A DNA stretch of 64,000 nucleotides from Spinacia oleracea (GCF_020520425.1 NC_079488.1:28212247-28276246); one strand, 5' to 3'. Numbered from the stretch's first letter, positions 12,713-24,743 are shown. The notes: a model not told the origin generated them from the sequence alone. A program made the numbers and translations.

Positions 12713-13175
12713 TAAGCATTGGATGTTGGCTGTGATAAGTCCTTGGAAAGGTATGGTTTTTTGGCTTGATCCAACCGAAGCGGATGACATTAGTGAATTT
12801 GCACAGAAGATCATTGCAGCGTAAGTATATTTAACTTAGTCATTTATAATGCTGGATCATTATTACTATATCTAACATTGATGTGAAAATTGTTTAGGGG
12901 AGTCCTGAATTTTAGCACTATTCGTCGAAAGGATATCAAGAAAATGAAAAAGAATCCCGGAATTGCTTGGATCACACCACATGTATGTAATTCATATCTT
13001 AACAAAAGTAACAAGTTATTATATTTGATTAAAATATTATGAGTTTTTTATTCTTTATGGTTGTGTGTTACTACAGTGTCCTCGTCAACTTTTGGGATCT
13101 TGTAATTCTGGATATTATGTATGTCGATATATGCAGGAGACAATAGAAAGTAGAGGACAAGTAGTTCCCCCAAAG
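12713..13175 (+). other. Ulp1 protease catalytic exons of CACTA0
   Basis: Exons 9-11 of the gene starting at 5207. KHWMLAVISPWKGMVFWLDP holds the expected catalytic His (HW) and Asp (LDP). The third exon reads CPRQLLGSCNSGYYVCRYM: the CPRQ oxyanion-loop Gln is present, but the nucleophile position before GYYV, normally Cys, is Ser (codon tct). A Cys lies two residues upstream. The exon ends at 13175 with a GT donor, and the terminal exon is lost. Confidence 0.75.
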
Positions 13176-13212
13176 GTAACTTTAGGTTATGATTTATGCG
13201 ACAAGTAGCTGT

Positions 13213-13683
13213 GTGTGCGCGGGGGCCAAGACCACGACACAGCAGCAACAGCGCGGCCCACGGCCCAGCTCGCTGTGCGTGTCCGTGTGATGCTGCGCGG
13301 GCTTGCTAGCCGGCCTTGCCTTATGGCTTGGTCGGTTAGTAAGGTTATGTAAATAACCTTCTAACCAATCTAACACACACACAATTCATTACTCAAACCC
13401 TAGAGACACAGAGAACCCTAATTCTCTCTGTGCCTCCAAATTGAGTTCTTCCCAAAAGCAAAGTATCTTGATCGATTGTCTAAGCTACGATAATCAAGAC
13501 GGATCTGAACGTGTCGGTGAACCAAGTAGAGGAACGACAAGTGGAGTTCTAAGTTCGTGTTCGTTGACAATTCGTGGAAAATACGCTTCAAACGTAAGTC
13601 TTCTTAATCTGTGCTTTATACATGTTTCCTGGCTTTGGGATTGTTTCCGCACATGTTATTATGTTTAACTGTATTCCCCTACA
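13213..13683 (+). repeat. Elt1 5' LTR, 5'-truncated
   Basis: Matches the last half of the 3' LTR (about 50176-50652) with few differences. The CACTA0 Ulp1 intron abuts its broken edge. Ends in CCCCTACA. Confidence 0.85.
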
Positions 13684-13698
13684 GTGGTATCATGAGCC
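13684..13698 (+). other. Elt1 primer-binding site (tRNA-iMet)
   Basis: GTGGTATCATGAGCC directly after the LTR end. TGGTATCA is complementary to the 3' end of plant initiator Met tRNA, the usual copia primer. Confidence 0.8.
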
Positions 13699-15089
13699 TT
13701 ATGTATTCAAAGCATGAATTAGCATGATTTATTGTTTTTGCATCTGTCGAAAATTTTGAATTTTTTGTTGAATTTTCGGAACTCTTACGAATTATTGGAT
13801 AAATTGCGTAATAATCAGGTCCGAAATAAAAAATATTCGTTTTTTCGAGTTTTAAAACCTTAATGTGATTGAAAAGGATTTTCTAAGATCAACTCATGAG
13901 AACGGAATTGCAAAAACAGGCCTAGAAGTGTCGTTTTTTGGGCGTTTTTGTTAATTTTTCATTAAAAATTAAAAGTGTCGGACAGTAATTCAATTAAACG
14001 GTCGACCTAAACTACTCGGAATTGCTTGAAATTTAGACACAATGTTTCTGGGTATATTTTTTATCTATGGTAAAAATTTTAGATTTTTCTGATAAGTATA
14101 AACCCTAATTTTTCCTTTCCCCAATTCGTAAAATTTGAAACCCTAATTGAATTTTAATTAATTTTGGTTTAATAGTTCGGTTAATTGGGAAAGGGGATAT
14201 AATTTCATGGGTCAGTGGATAATTTTAAAAATTATTGGATTAAAATTTTGAATGGTTTCGTTAATTTTAATCGCACTTAAACCAAATTATTAAAAACTGA
14301 AATTTAAATGTTAATGAAAAATTTAAAGCTTCGGATTTTATTAATTAAAAGTTCAAACTTTAATGTTGATTCGTTCGTTCTTAAAAGTTTGAATAATGTT
14401 AGCCTTTGATTTAATATTTTACAAAATTGGATTGTCGTTGGAATTTATTAAATCGTTAAAAATCGTTGCTTTTTGAAAATAAAAATCGTAACTTTTAGAA
14501 AAATAAAATTAATGCAAGTTCGTGAAATTAAATTTAATTTTAATTGAGTTGGTCCGTATAACGAACCAAAGGCACGAACACAAGTGTGGTGGACGTATGG
14601 CTCGTCGAGCCATACGGGCTGCTATGCGTTGGCCGAGCCGCGCCGACACGGCAACATCAAGCATGTTGCGTGCCTCGTGCGCGCTGGGCGAGGAAAGGGG
14701 CAGGCGGTTGCTTGCAAGGGGCTGCGACGAAGCAAGGCACAAGGACCTGCGACGTCCAGCGCAGTGATGCACAATGATGCAGCACAAAGGCAACGATGGC
14801 TGCGGGCACGCGCGCGCGCGAAGGCTACGGGGTGTGCGAGCTTGCTCGTCGCCTCGTAGGCCACATGCAAGGGCATTGGGCTGGGCGCAAGCCTATCCCA
14901 ACTACGTAATTGGACTTTTTTCGTTGAAAATTGTTTATTTCGTTGGGATTCGCATATTTGCATTAATTTGGGCTAATGGGATATTTAATTTAATATTTTA
15001 TTTGCTTGGGCCGGGCCGCGAGTTTTAATTTAATATTTCATAATTAATTATCCGGAATAATTATTGGTTTGAGTGGGAGCCACTAAATG
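13699..15089 (+). other. Elt1 untranslated leader
   Basis: AT-rich leader with a GC-rich island at about 14575-14890 and no credible gene. The ORFs across the island are overlapping composition artefacts on both strands. The leader of elt4 has the same order: AT-rich part, GC island, AT-rich part, then the motif GGTTTGAGTGGGAGC. Elt2 interrupts it just after that motif. Confidence 0.7.
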
Positions 15090-16490
15090 TGAAGCAAATA
15101 ATGCCCCTTGTCCAAGTATGCATTTAATGTTAAGTCTAATAAATGCGGTTCAGTATTAATTAACAAGTTAATAATTCAGTGAGATCAAGTGAGCTGGATG
15201 CCTAGCTAGAGGCCGCTTCAGTTCAAGTGGAATTAATGATATTAATCCACAGCTTTTCTTGACTGAATCCGTAGGGTCACACAAATAGTACGTAAACGGA
15301 TCAAGTATTTAATGGCATTAAAGACTCCATCTATGGTTATTCGGATTCGACGGATCTTGGTTTCAGTGGGAGCTGAGATCGTCAAAGGCAATTAAATGAA
15401 TACTCCGGAAACGATGATATTGCCGGAAACGGAAATATGGATCGTATCGGAAATATAAATATTATCCAAGTCGTAGATGTTGCCGGAAACGGAAACATGG
15501 TACGTATCGGAAAATATTATCGGAAATGGAAATATTGTCGGAATTGGAAATATTGCCGGAAATGGAAATATTGTCAGAATCGGAAATATCATCGGAATCG
15601 AAAAATAATTCCGGAAACGGAAATATTAAATATTTGTTAGAAACGGAAATTAATTCAGGAATCGGAAATGTTAAATATTGTTCGTATCGGAAATGAATTC
15701 CGGAATCGGGATATTTAATCGGAAGTGTATCGTACGAATAAGCATCTGACGAGGCTTGCTAGACGAAGGCCCAGCACGAAGCTAGGCCATCGCCCAGCAA
15801 GCCACACGCATCAACACACGCCAAAGCCTCGCCAGGCCCAGCGCAAGGCCAGGCCCAGCAAAGGCTTGGCGCACGCGCACGGATCAGGTGGGCTGCAAGC
15901 ATGGGCCAGGCGCCGTGCAGTTCGCGTGGGCCGCGAGGCATGCGCGCGGGCTGTGCGGTGCTCGTGTGCGTGCTATACGAATCCTAAAGCTATCGGAATT
16001 CGTGTTATGATTAAAACCTAATCCTAAAAGATAAAATTAATTATTTAGAGTTCTAAAAGGATTATAATTAATTAATTAGTATTCTAACAGGATTCGAAAT
16101 CCTTTTTCCATGGTTCTATAAATATATGCCTAGGGTCATAAATTTATACACGAGTTTTTCAACAAGTATTCATACAATAAAAGTTGTGATTTTGAGCAGA
16201 AAAATCAGTCACATTACTTTCCCATATTAGCCGAAAATAATAGTACCTTAAGGGCGATTCTAGTTGGTCAATCTTAAGGCGGATCCGGACGTGTTGTGGA
16301 CTATCTACGGAGGGACGACACTTGGAGTCCTAAAGACTTGTTCTTGTTCGGTTCGGGCGCAACTAGGGAGGGCACGCTAGAAAGTGTATGCATCTAAATT
16401 ATGCTAACTGATTATGTGTAAATAATATGTTTCCTGGCATTAAGGTTTTTCCGCATGATTTATGTTTTTCATATGTATCATAACCTAACA
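15090..16490 (+). repeat. Elt2 5' LTR (family A, diverged)
   Basis: 1401 bp, from TGAAGCAAATAATGCCCC to ATCATAACCTAACA. More diverged from the other family A LTRs than they are from each other, which fits its older place in the nest. TATAAATA at 16117-16124 is the probable promoter box. Confidence 0.9.
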
Positions 16491-16505
16491 GTGGTATCCC
16501 GAGCC
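16491..16505 (+). other. Elt2 primer-binding site
   Basis: GTGGTATCCCGAGCC directly after the LTR. It differs from the elt3 and elt4 sites by one base. Confidence 0.75.
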
Positions 16506-19379
16506 TCTTATTATTTACATAATATAAATTGCATGACATGGTCAAATTTTACAAATTTGCAAAGAATTAGAAGGGGTGATTAATTTTCGTAATTGTTAAT
16601 TAATTGCAAATTGCGATTATTTAATTATATGTACGCAGTTTTTCGGCAGTTTATTCGTTACTCAACCAAATCGAGTGATTTTTGTGTCAATTCCGCATGT
16701 AAAAGGCATTCTAAAATTTTGACAAAAATATTAATTTTCGGCCGAACCCAGAATTCCCAAATTCGAAGCCTAACTATGACTTTTCGGAGGTTTTAGTTTT
16801 TCGAACGCAAAAGTTTGTAAATTTAAGATGTTAAATTGAATATTTGCGATTCTTGTTGATAAATCTTGATTTTTTGATTGACCTACTGTATATGTTTAAC
16901 AATTTTGAATGCCTAGACTTGTTAATTATACAACCTAATTTGTAATTATGATTAATTTGTTGAAATTCGAATAATTTAGAATTGATTTGATTTTCATAAT
17001 TAATTAATGATTTAATTAGGTATCCATGATTAAAAACCACCATAAAAATTGTTAATTTGTTATAAATTTAAAATTTTTATGACCTAGAATTGAATCCATG
17101 TTAATCGGAAATTAATTCATTAATAAAATTTCGCTTTTTCGCCCTAAAATTATGAAATTAATATGGTTTATTAATTTGTCATTAATTTTAAATTAAAAAG
17201 TTTTAATTTTTATATAATTCGCTCATAAAAGTTGCACGTACAAAGCAAAGGAAGCTACGTGTTACCCTTAAGGGGTGTTGTATAGTGCGGGCACGCGACG
17301 ACGAGCAAGGGAGCTCGTCGCCCATGCGGTACGAATGCAGCGAGCAACGAGCGTGGCATGCACAAGGCAATGGCTTCCTAGGGGCTGTGTGCTACGCGTC
17401 TGGGGCGATGGGGCGATGGGCAAGCAAGTGCAACAAGCACGCGTGGGCAGCGATGGATGCTGCGCCACAATGTCCGTTGCCTCGCAAAGCAGCACGTCAA
17501 GGCAGTAGCCAAGGCAGCGACAAGCGCAGCACAACGTGCACGTGGGCAGCGTTGGCTTGCCTGTCCAGCAAGCGTTGCCTAGCAGCGCGCCAAGGCGATG
17601 GGCGAGTGGGCTGCGCGCAAGCGTGGCTCGCTGGGCCTGCTGCATTGGTGCGTTGTTGCATGGGCTTTGCGGTACGATCGATCGAGTGACAAGGGTTTGT
17701 TGCTTGTTAGACTTGACGAGGCATGGGCGCAAGCCTACGGCGTTGTCTTGACCCGATTGGTTCGTTTTCGTTTTAATTTTAAATTTTCAGTTCGGAAATA
17801 ATTTTAATTAATTTTAAAATTAATAATTTAAATTGTTTTCTCGGATTTTAATTTTGAATATTATAATTATTATAAAATTTTAATTTATACTAATTATTTT
17901 ACTAAAATTAAACCTTGAATTAATTTAAATTCATTTAATTCAACTGAAAAATAAATTAAATAAATGGATTCGACTATAATTTTATATGAGCTTTAAATTT
18001 TAATTAAACTTGTATGTTTCCGGTTAGACTAGAAATACATTTTTATGTTTAAAATTAGTAAAGCATATAAAGTTATTGGTTTGAGTGGGAGCATTTTTTA
18101 GTCATAAACTCTTGATTAGGTCTACAAATCCTTTAAGGTTAAAACAACTTGATTAGAATTAATAAGGACTGAAAAATTGGTAGATTATTGGTGCCCTTGA
18201 TTAATTGCTGCAAATATTTATGTGATGCATAACATGTTTTACTAACCAGCTATGTGGGCCATTCATGATAATGAATGGGTGAATGGTATATATTGTATAT
18301 GTACTGTTTTGCAGGTTATTGGAAGTGACTAGTATGGCCCAAATAGGATAGAAAATATGGCCTGCGTACCATTAATTTGAATGTAATTGGTCTAATGAAC
18401 CAAAGTTTGTTTTTCAATTCAAATATGGTCTGCGTACCATCAAATAGTTGTAATTAGTTTAATTATAGCTGATCATATTTGAAGAAAATGGCGCCTCCTA
18501 CGGTGAAATTCAAGACGGAGTTTCCAATCCATTTTCAAGACGGGCTTTGAAGTTGAAGCTTCAAGATGAAGTCGGGCCATACTAGATCACATATATCTTA
18601 TGCATTCTTTGAGTTATTTATTTCTTTTAAATATGTCTTAAATATGCATGAGATTGTAGCTTGATTATGTTGCATGATTAAGGATTTTAGTTCACTTAAA
18701 ATCTAACCAACATAGGAAGAGCCTTAAGTTCCAAACTTAAAAATTGAGTTAAAAGGTGTCATGCCAAAATAACACTTACTTGGATAACCTTTACATCAAT
18801 CTTAGTAATAGTTTTCCGCCATAGCGAGGTGTTACTTATTGATCCTAAAGGGGTAAGGTACACAAATAATTGTGAGTACATGTTAGTTTTGGTGAAACTC
18901 AACGATATAAGTAAGGAGTCCTTTTATGTCGTGGCAAAATCGATAGGTTTACCTAATAAGTTCTTAGACGTACCTATCAACCAAGAGTAGTTTCTAGACT
19001 ATTAGCAAAAGGCTTTTGCTTACCTAAAATATTTTAGAATTGAGTCAAAATACATAATGTGCTTAATTCTTCAATGGTTTTAGGGTCTTGGAATCATTTT
19101 ATTCACACCTGCCGGAACAATGAATTCGAATAAAATGCCAATAACTTGTTTAAATTGCATGATTGCTTTAATTTCAAGTTATTACTCATGATAAATGTTT
19201 AGACTTTGCATGCTTCAATGTATATTTTTATTATTGTTTATAATTAAATATCTTGCACTGCAGTAAATCCTTTTAGAAAGGTAACAGTAAATTTCCTGGA
19301 TTGGTAGTGAATCCAAGAACGATTCACGGAAATGAGAGAAATTAAGCAATTTAAATGTACGTTTCTTTTAGCGACTTTT
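16506..19379 (+). other. Elt2 leader with GC-rich island
   Basis: No gene. An AT-rich first part is followed by a GC island at about 17260-17710, rich in GCAAGC/GCAGC words but without the regular tandem units seen in elt3 and elt4. The rest is nearly colinear with the elt4 leader (30490-32070). The ORFs in the island are composition artefacts. Confidence 0.7.
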
Positions 19380-19382
19380 ATG

Positions 19383-21931
19383 CACTACAACAAAAACATT
19401 AATTAACAGCGCCTAATTAATAGCGCTTATCAAAAAGTGCTATTAATTGTATCAAATAACAACATTTTATTTTATACTGCTGTTAAAAGAAACAATATTA
19501 ATTTCCAGCTTAATATCATACATCGCTTTTCTTTAAACGCTGTGATTAATTAATTACTAGCAAGTCTTAATTCGCAAAATTAGTGAACTTATTTGCTCAT
19601 AAAAAATCTTATCTCCCATCAAAGGCAGTTTAGCGTGCCAAGCAGTAGGAGAAGAGACAGAAACAAACTGAAAAAACTTTGAGAGGGAAAGAGAGGGATA
19701 ACTTAGGGTTTCGTTTTTTGTCCGATTGTAAATTTCAATTCATGGAATCGAAGCCCTAAGTCTAATAATCTCGTCATGGATTACTCCATTTCAAACCAAT
19801 TCGAAATCTTTGATATCTATCAACGATTATGCGGTAATTTAAATTTCAAATTCAATTTTATACGATTAATGAAGCTTTCTGGATTATGTTATGTTGTTCT
19901 TTGTCGAATTGCTTTTTGCTGATTGTTGATTTTCTTGATGATTAATCTATTTGTTCATTTATTTTAATTTTTTACCATTTCTGTGATTCTGAATTTCTTG
20001 AGATAGTTAATTTTGCTTTATGTTGATTCGATGCCTTAGTTGTTCTCATAATTTGGTTTGATTCCATAATTCCGGTTTGTTTACTTATCTTGGGTGAAAT
20101 GTAAGGTGAAATGGTGTATGTGTAATTGTTTGGGAGATTTACTGGTTTAAAGAACTCTTTTATCATTTGCGATTCTCTGGATTTTCTAGGTTTCTGATAA
20201 TATGATTTTAGAAATATTCTTTTAGGAATTAGGCATGAATTATGATCAGTTGTGAACATTAGTTGTCTTTACTGTTAAGAAATTAATATATACCTTTTGC
20301 ATTAATCCACCAAAAAGAATGTTTCACTAATTTCAATAGTTCTGATATCATTTTCTCAACTTACCTACTTACTCAACATTTTGATCCGTAATTAAAATAA
20401 GAACAAGCTGATGAAATAATGGTTTTCTAAACATAACAGTATCTTACAGCTCAATTATACAGTTGGTTGTTGCTAAGTTGTTTTTTGTTATTATCCTGAT
20501 GAGCTAATTCATATTTGTGGAAGATCAGACCATACTGTAACTTGGATACCCGACTCAGACACAGCTCTGGTCTAAGTATTAAATTCGGCTATATTTGATG
20601 ACAAGTTTTCCTTGTTTTTGGTCCAAAATGAAATGTTCATTGTCCATATCCAAGTTGGGAGTCAAGGCGTTGACATGTGTACTTGAGGTTGAATTAAGAA
20701 TTTGAGTTACTAAGTTACATAAGATGTTGTGGTCCTTGTAGTTTTCTTGAACAGCCAGTTCTACTTGTTAATTTTGTGATCGGAAACTTATATCGTTGAC
20801 TGCAAATGAAATATACACTATTTTCAATGTTTTTGTCACCGTACGATGAAACGAAGGTGTGCTTAGCAAGGTCGGATCAAGAAAATTATTTAGTAGCAAT
20901 GAGATCAAATTGCCACACACCTTCCTTATGCTGCATTCCGAGTCTGCAATGGTGGATATGTATACGTTTGTTTATACTTGTCGTTATTTCTTACAGTTTC
21001 GTGTGTAACCAAAAGGACGGTACACAAACACAGTAATATCTCGCTTTAGTAAAATCATTCACTATATATATATAACCGGATTTTAAGAACACAATTCAAC
21101 ACTAACAATATGTCAAGTCTGTTTGACAATAATTCTTCATCTAAATGAAAGATTTAGGAAAAATGCTGTAACAAACAAGAATTTATACTTTATTGAATGT
21201 GACGCCGTACAACATAATTTACCTAAGCCAATTTACAGCTCTATCTCTCTCTATAGAAGCAGCAACTTCTTCTGTTGTCACTGCTGTTAAATATGATGCT
21301 ACTTCCACCCACATCAACGTACTAAAATGTCGTCGAAGGGTTGATCCATTTACATTAATGTTGATTTTGCCTCAGCTTTTTCTCAGCACAGAACAAACTT
21401 TGTTATCTACTTCCACCATTTCTTCTCAAACAAAGATATCAGCTGCAAACAGGAGCGCAAACTGAGTTATTATTGCAAATATTCACATAGACAACTGAGG
21501 TAAAACTGTAACAAGATTTCACTTTCTGTTTCGGACCCTTCAAGAATAATCCCCTCTTGGCTTACAACATCCGCGTAAGCAGATTCTCTTCTACTGAAAG
21601 AGGAAGCATGGAATGCATATCAAAAATGCAAATCAGGTAACCTTTAATTTATTACCTTCTTTTCTTCTGATAGACTTTTTATTCTCCTAACATATGCTGA
21701 TATATTTGTTCTGTCTATCTAAAACTGGACCTGGACATCTAGTGATCAAGGTAAATTTGCTTACTGCTCATTGAATATTTCCATATTGTATTTTGCTCCG
21801 CTGATTTATGTGCTGATTAAATACTAATTATGCAGTGTTCACGCTTGAGCAAGCTACTTCTTTCTATAGATACTATTCACGTGGAGGATAATGGAAAATC
21901 AGAAAATGTAGGTGATTGAATTTATTGTTAA
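19383..21931. other. CACTA2 left half, no recognised gene
   Basis: Subterminal repeats to about 19550, then AT-rich sequence with several GT/AG-like borders but no domain I recognise. The ORFs at 20806-21036 and 21193-21465 have no recognisable motif. Confidence 0.4.
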
Positions 21932-22565
21932 CTAGACTTTAGCCCGTGCGATGCACGGTTTCTATTAAATTGTTACGTTAAAATAAACTCCTACATATAT
22001 CAACTGCTATATTTTATATATTAGATTAAATTGAGTTTTTTTTATTTTGTATTGAATTTCATTTTAGATTTTTTTTAATTATTATAGTATTTTGATTTTG
22101 GATGAACTTGTATATAAGAAATTTTAATAATTATTTAATAAAAATATTTACGTGGCACCTAATTATTTATCTACGTGGCATTCGACTTTTTAATTCAAAA
22201 ATAATTTTGAAGTCTTATTTTTCATTGGCTGAAACCATTAGATTTTCTACGTGGCGCTCTAATATTGGATTAATGTTTGATTTTGGATTGAATTTTATTT
22301 TAGATTAGTGTTTGATTTTGGATGAATTTTATTTTAGATTTATTTTTTAATTATTAGAGCGTTTGATTTTGGATGGAATTGTATAGTAATTAATTAATTT
22401 ATTTATTATCTATGTGGCACCTAATTAATTATCTACGTGGCACTTGATTTTTTTAATTCAAAAATAAATTAGAAATCTTATTTTTCATTGGTCGGAACCA
22501 TTAGTAATCCTAGGTGGCGCTCTAATAGTTCAGCAAATATGCCTCCTTTATATATGTATATTAGA
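21932..22565 (-). mobile_element. Non-autonomous Helitron nested in CACTA2
   Basis: On the minus strand it starts TCTAATATACATATATAAAG after an A and ends CTAG before a T, the A|T insertion typical of Helitrons. Just before the CTAG end lies the hairpin CCGTGC-ATC-GCACGG, eight bases away, the canonical 3' signal. At 634 bp it has no Rep/helicase gene. Inside are imperfect repeats of a block with CTACGTGGCAC and TTTGATTTTGGAT. Confidence 0.85.
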
Positions 22566-23796
22566 TTTCATTTCCTCTACATTACATCATAATTCAGCTG
22601 TTTGTTTCATATGCTCAATTAACCCTTGTTCAAAGGAAAAAGAGAAAGAAAGAGAGGATAAATAAGTAGGAAGATAAAAACAAACAAACTAAAATCTCCC
22701 CCAAATAACAAAGAGTCAGACCCACTCCCAATTTCCAATTTTATATTTGTTGGGTTCCCTGGGATTCCAAACCCACCATGAAATTGAAAATCTGAGCATA
22801 TGTGATTCGAAGAGCATATGTGATGAAGCGCACAACTCAACTAAGTTCTGCTCCACTGAGGTAGGTGGTTCTGTGATTCGAGAGCATATGTGATTCGAAG
22901 ACCTTGCCTGTATTGCTTCAGTCTTCTCTGTTATTAGTTAACTTGTGTCACTTGGATCAATCATTATATCGACATATTTTTTTTAAACATAGTGGTTAAT
23001 TTGTAGGATTCAAACAGATTGCAAATTTAGTTTTGGAATTAAAAACTAAGAATGAAAAGAAGCCTATGCTGTCTTATGAATGTGCAGAGTGCCGACACAG
23101 CTTCTAGTTGCGCTTTGATTATGTACTCATAATCAATGAATGAAGTCTGACCTATGTTGTCTGAATAGTGAATTCTGCAAACAAAACTTCTAGCTGAGCT
23201 CAGATTATATATTCTTATTAACACTGAAGTATAAATGTATAATATATGTTGTCTAACAGTGTGTAGACGCAGCTGCATGTTAGTTGAGTTGTGCGCTTCT
23301 TCTCCTCTACTGTTCCTTTTACTCTGTTTCTGCCAACTCTAATTTCTCTGCAAAACTTTGGTTCTTTGATACTACATTGTTCAAAGGCATAAGCTCATTT
23401 ATGTTTGTTCAAATCTTTTCTCCTGTAAAGTTCCACTGTGGGTCATTTGATTGAAGATTCCTTGTGATAGTGCAAAAGACATCTTATCATCTTAATTGCT
23501 AAACATACTCCAAAGATTTCTTTAAGAAGGTTTTGAGTATATATTTTCCATTCTCTATGGAACATCTTATCAAAATCTTCGTTGCATATATCTGCATTTT
23601 TCTTGTATCATGTAATTGAAATATTCCTCTTTTTACTACTAAATGATCCTTCTCATTTTGGGATGATGATTTTCTTCTGTTTCTTTAAGTTATGTCGTTT
23701 AAAAGTTAAGTTTTTTTTTTTTATTTTGTTTGTAGAGCACTTTTTGGTTTTCGAACTGAAAAAGGATTGTTGAAGAAAATTAAAGTGAGCACCAAG
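22566..23796. other. CACTA2 right-centre, no recognised gene
   Basis: AT-rich with a diverged direct repeat (AGCATATGTGATTCGA near 22796 and 22886), a 20-bp inverted repeat (22825-22844 against 23280-23299) and loosely repeated blocks between 23060 and 23280. No domain recognised. Confidence 0.4.
22825..23299. repeat. 20-bp inverted repeat flanking about 435 bp
   Basis: GAAGCGCACAACTCAACTAA at 22825-22844 is mirrored by its reverse complement at 23280-23299. It could be the ends of a small old MITE, but I see no target duplication. Confidence 0.5.
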
Positions 23797-24169
23797 TGGA
23801 TACAGATACAAGTATGTCCAATGATTTATGTTTATTGCAATTTTTATTTGTTTTTTAAAGTATTCAAAAGTATTTATGTTTATTGCATTTTGCTTGTGTA
23901 GTGTCCTCGGCAAAAGAATGTCATGGATTCTGGATATTATGTCATGAGATACATGAAAGAGATCATCGTCCATAAGCAAACTTGGATATTTGAAGATGTA
24001 TGTATTTTTCTTTGTTCAATTAAGCCTAGACATTATTATATGCATTGTCACTAATTATGTTAATTTTCTCATTTTGTAGTACTTTCATGATTGCAATGTT
24101 TTGAATTATGATCAAGGACAAATTGATGAAGTCACGGCTCAATGGACGCGTCATGTTCTTCTCGTGTGA
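23797..24169 (+). pseudogene. Retained 3' exons of a Ulp1 protease gene in CACTA2
   Basis: A short exon end (…KWIQIQ, to 23811), then exon 23902-23997 (CPRQKNVMDSGYYVMRYM…) and the terminal exon 24081-24169 (…GQIDEVTAQWTRHVLLV, stop tga). These match the C-terminal part of the Ulp1 domain in CACTA0 and supply the final exon that CACTA0 has lost. The His/Asp exons and everything upstream are absent, so no active protease is possible. As in CACTA0 the nucleophile position before GYYV is Ser (tct). Retention next to the right terminus suggests this end is kept because it carries sequence needed for transposition. Confidence 0.75.
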
Positions 24170-24743
24170 ATATTATGGTGGATTAATTATTTTTTTCGAC
24201 TGGAATTTCTCTAGAACGTTTTGAAATTAAAAGAAGTACTATATGACAAGGATACTTCTTTCTGTTTTCTAGTGGGTTTTTATTCTACTGTGTATTTAGG
24301 CACATATGATTTTAAGTGATGCATGAGACATCGAGACGTTTATTTGATATGATAGAAATGAAGTTAGATCTTATATATATTCAATTTGATTACCTTGTGT
24401 AGGCTATAAAATGTTTTTCTAGTGTTATTACAGGTATTTAATAATTAAAAATTGATAATTAAAATTAAAAAAGAGCCCGATAAAAATTAAAAATTGCACT
24501 TAAATAACAGCGTTTTTTAGTTACACGATATTAATTAATTTAGATTAAATTAATCATGAAATTTCGCGCCACACCGAAGCTTTAATAGCGCTTATATATT
24601 GAATGCTGATAAATGATATAATATATTAACAGCGCTTTTTAAAAGCGCTGTCATTCTTTTAACAACACCGCTAATTAACAGCGCTTTAAAAGCGTTGTCT
24701 TTCATTGAAAAAAGCGCTATTAAAAGCTTATTTTGTTGTAGTG

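Larger units (their letters stand above)
5207..13175 (+). pseudogene. CACTA second gene: Ptta/En/Spm transposase domain + DUF8039-like + Ulp1 C48 protease, broken and 3'-truncated
   Basis: I read these exons from GT/AG borders: 5207-5530, 5623-5833, 6071-6163, 6385-6522, 8992-9715, 9835-10098, 10460-10770, 10866-11048, 12713-12820, 12898-12982 and 13077-13175. Exons 1-5 give a plant Ptta/En/Spm transposase-type protein (VLAEVGDSIKKGHKIPLEWD; YPWIDQAIWDKFLTW; SWLRAHAVVKNGIYIF). Exon 6 (HDCCLAIEDNKKIKIVAIGQ through VPWPTNLIF) resembles DUF8039. The last exons are the Ulp1/SENP cysteine protease fold. Breaks are a frame change near 5715-5745, another near 9245, and in-frame TAA codons at 9506-9508 and 9629-9631. 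The final exon is missing where elt1 begins. Such proteins could in principle remove SUMO-like modifiers; why transposons carry them is not settled. The exon set is my reading and small exons may be missed. Confidence 0.8.
19383..24743 (+). mobile_element. CACTA2: non-autonomous CACTA transposon, complete
   Basis: Begins CACTACAACAAAA and ends TTTTGTTGTAGTG, perfect CACTA terminal inverted repeats. The 3-bp target duplication ATG flanks it (19380-19382 and 24744-24746). The empty site is visible in the relative elt4 near 32066-32090, where gcgacttttatgg runs straight on, and again in elt5 on the minus strand near 63825. Subterminal repeats carry AACAGCGC/GCGCTGTT words at both ends (19400-19550, 24480-24740). 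It has no transposase, only the last Ulp1 exons near its right end, plus a nested Helitron. Its 5361 bp otherwise show no recognised gene. The stretch 19580-19760 looks like a purine-rich transcript leader, possibly its own. Confidence 0.95.

Noticed and set aside
15090..16490. Reading this LTR as the 3' LTR of elt1
   Set aside because: A primer-binding site follows it, no polypurine tract abuts it, and elt1 has a different LTR family at 49655-50652.
17268..17801. ORFs in the elt2 leader GC island (also 14509-15028 in elt1 and 38280-38864 in elt3)
   Set aside because: Same reason: overlapping artefacts of GC-rich sequence.
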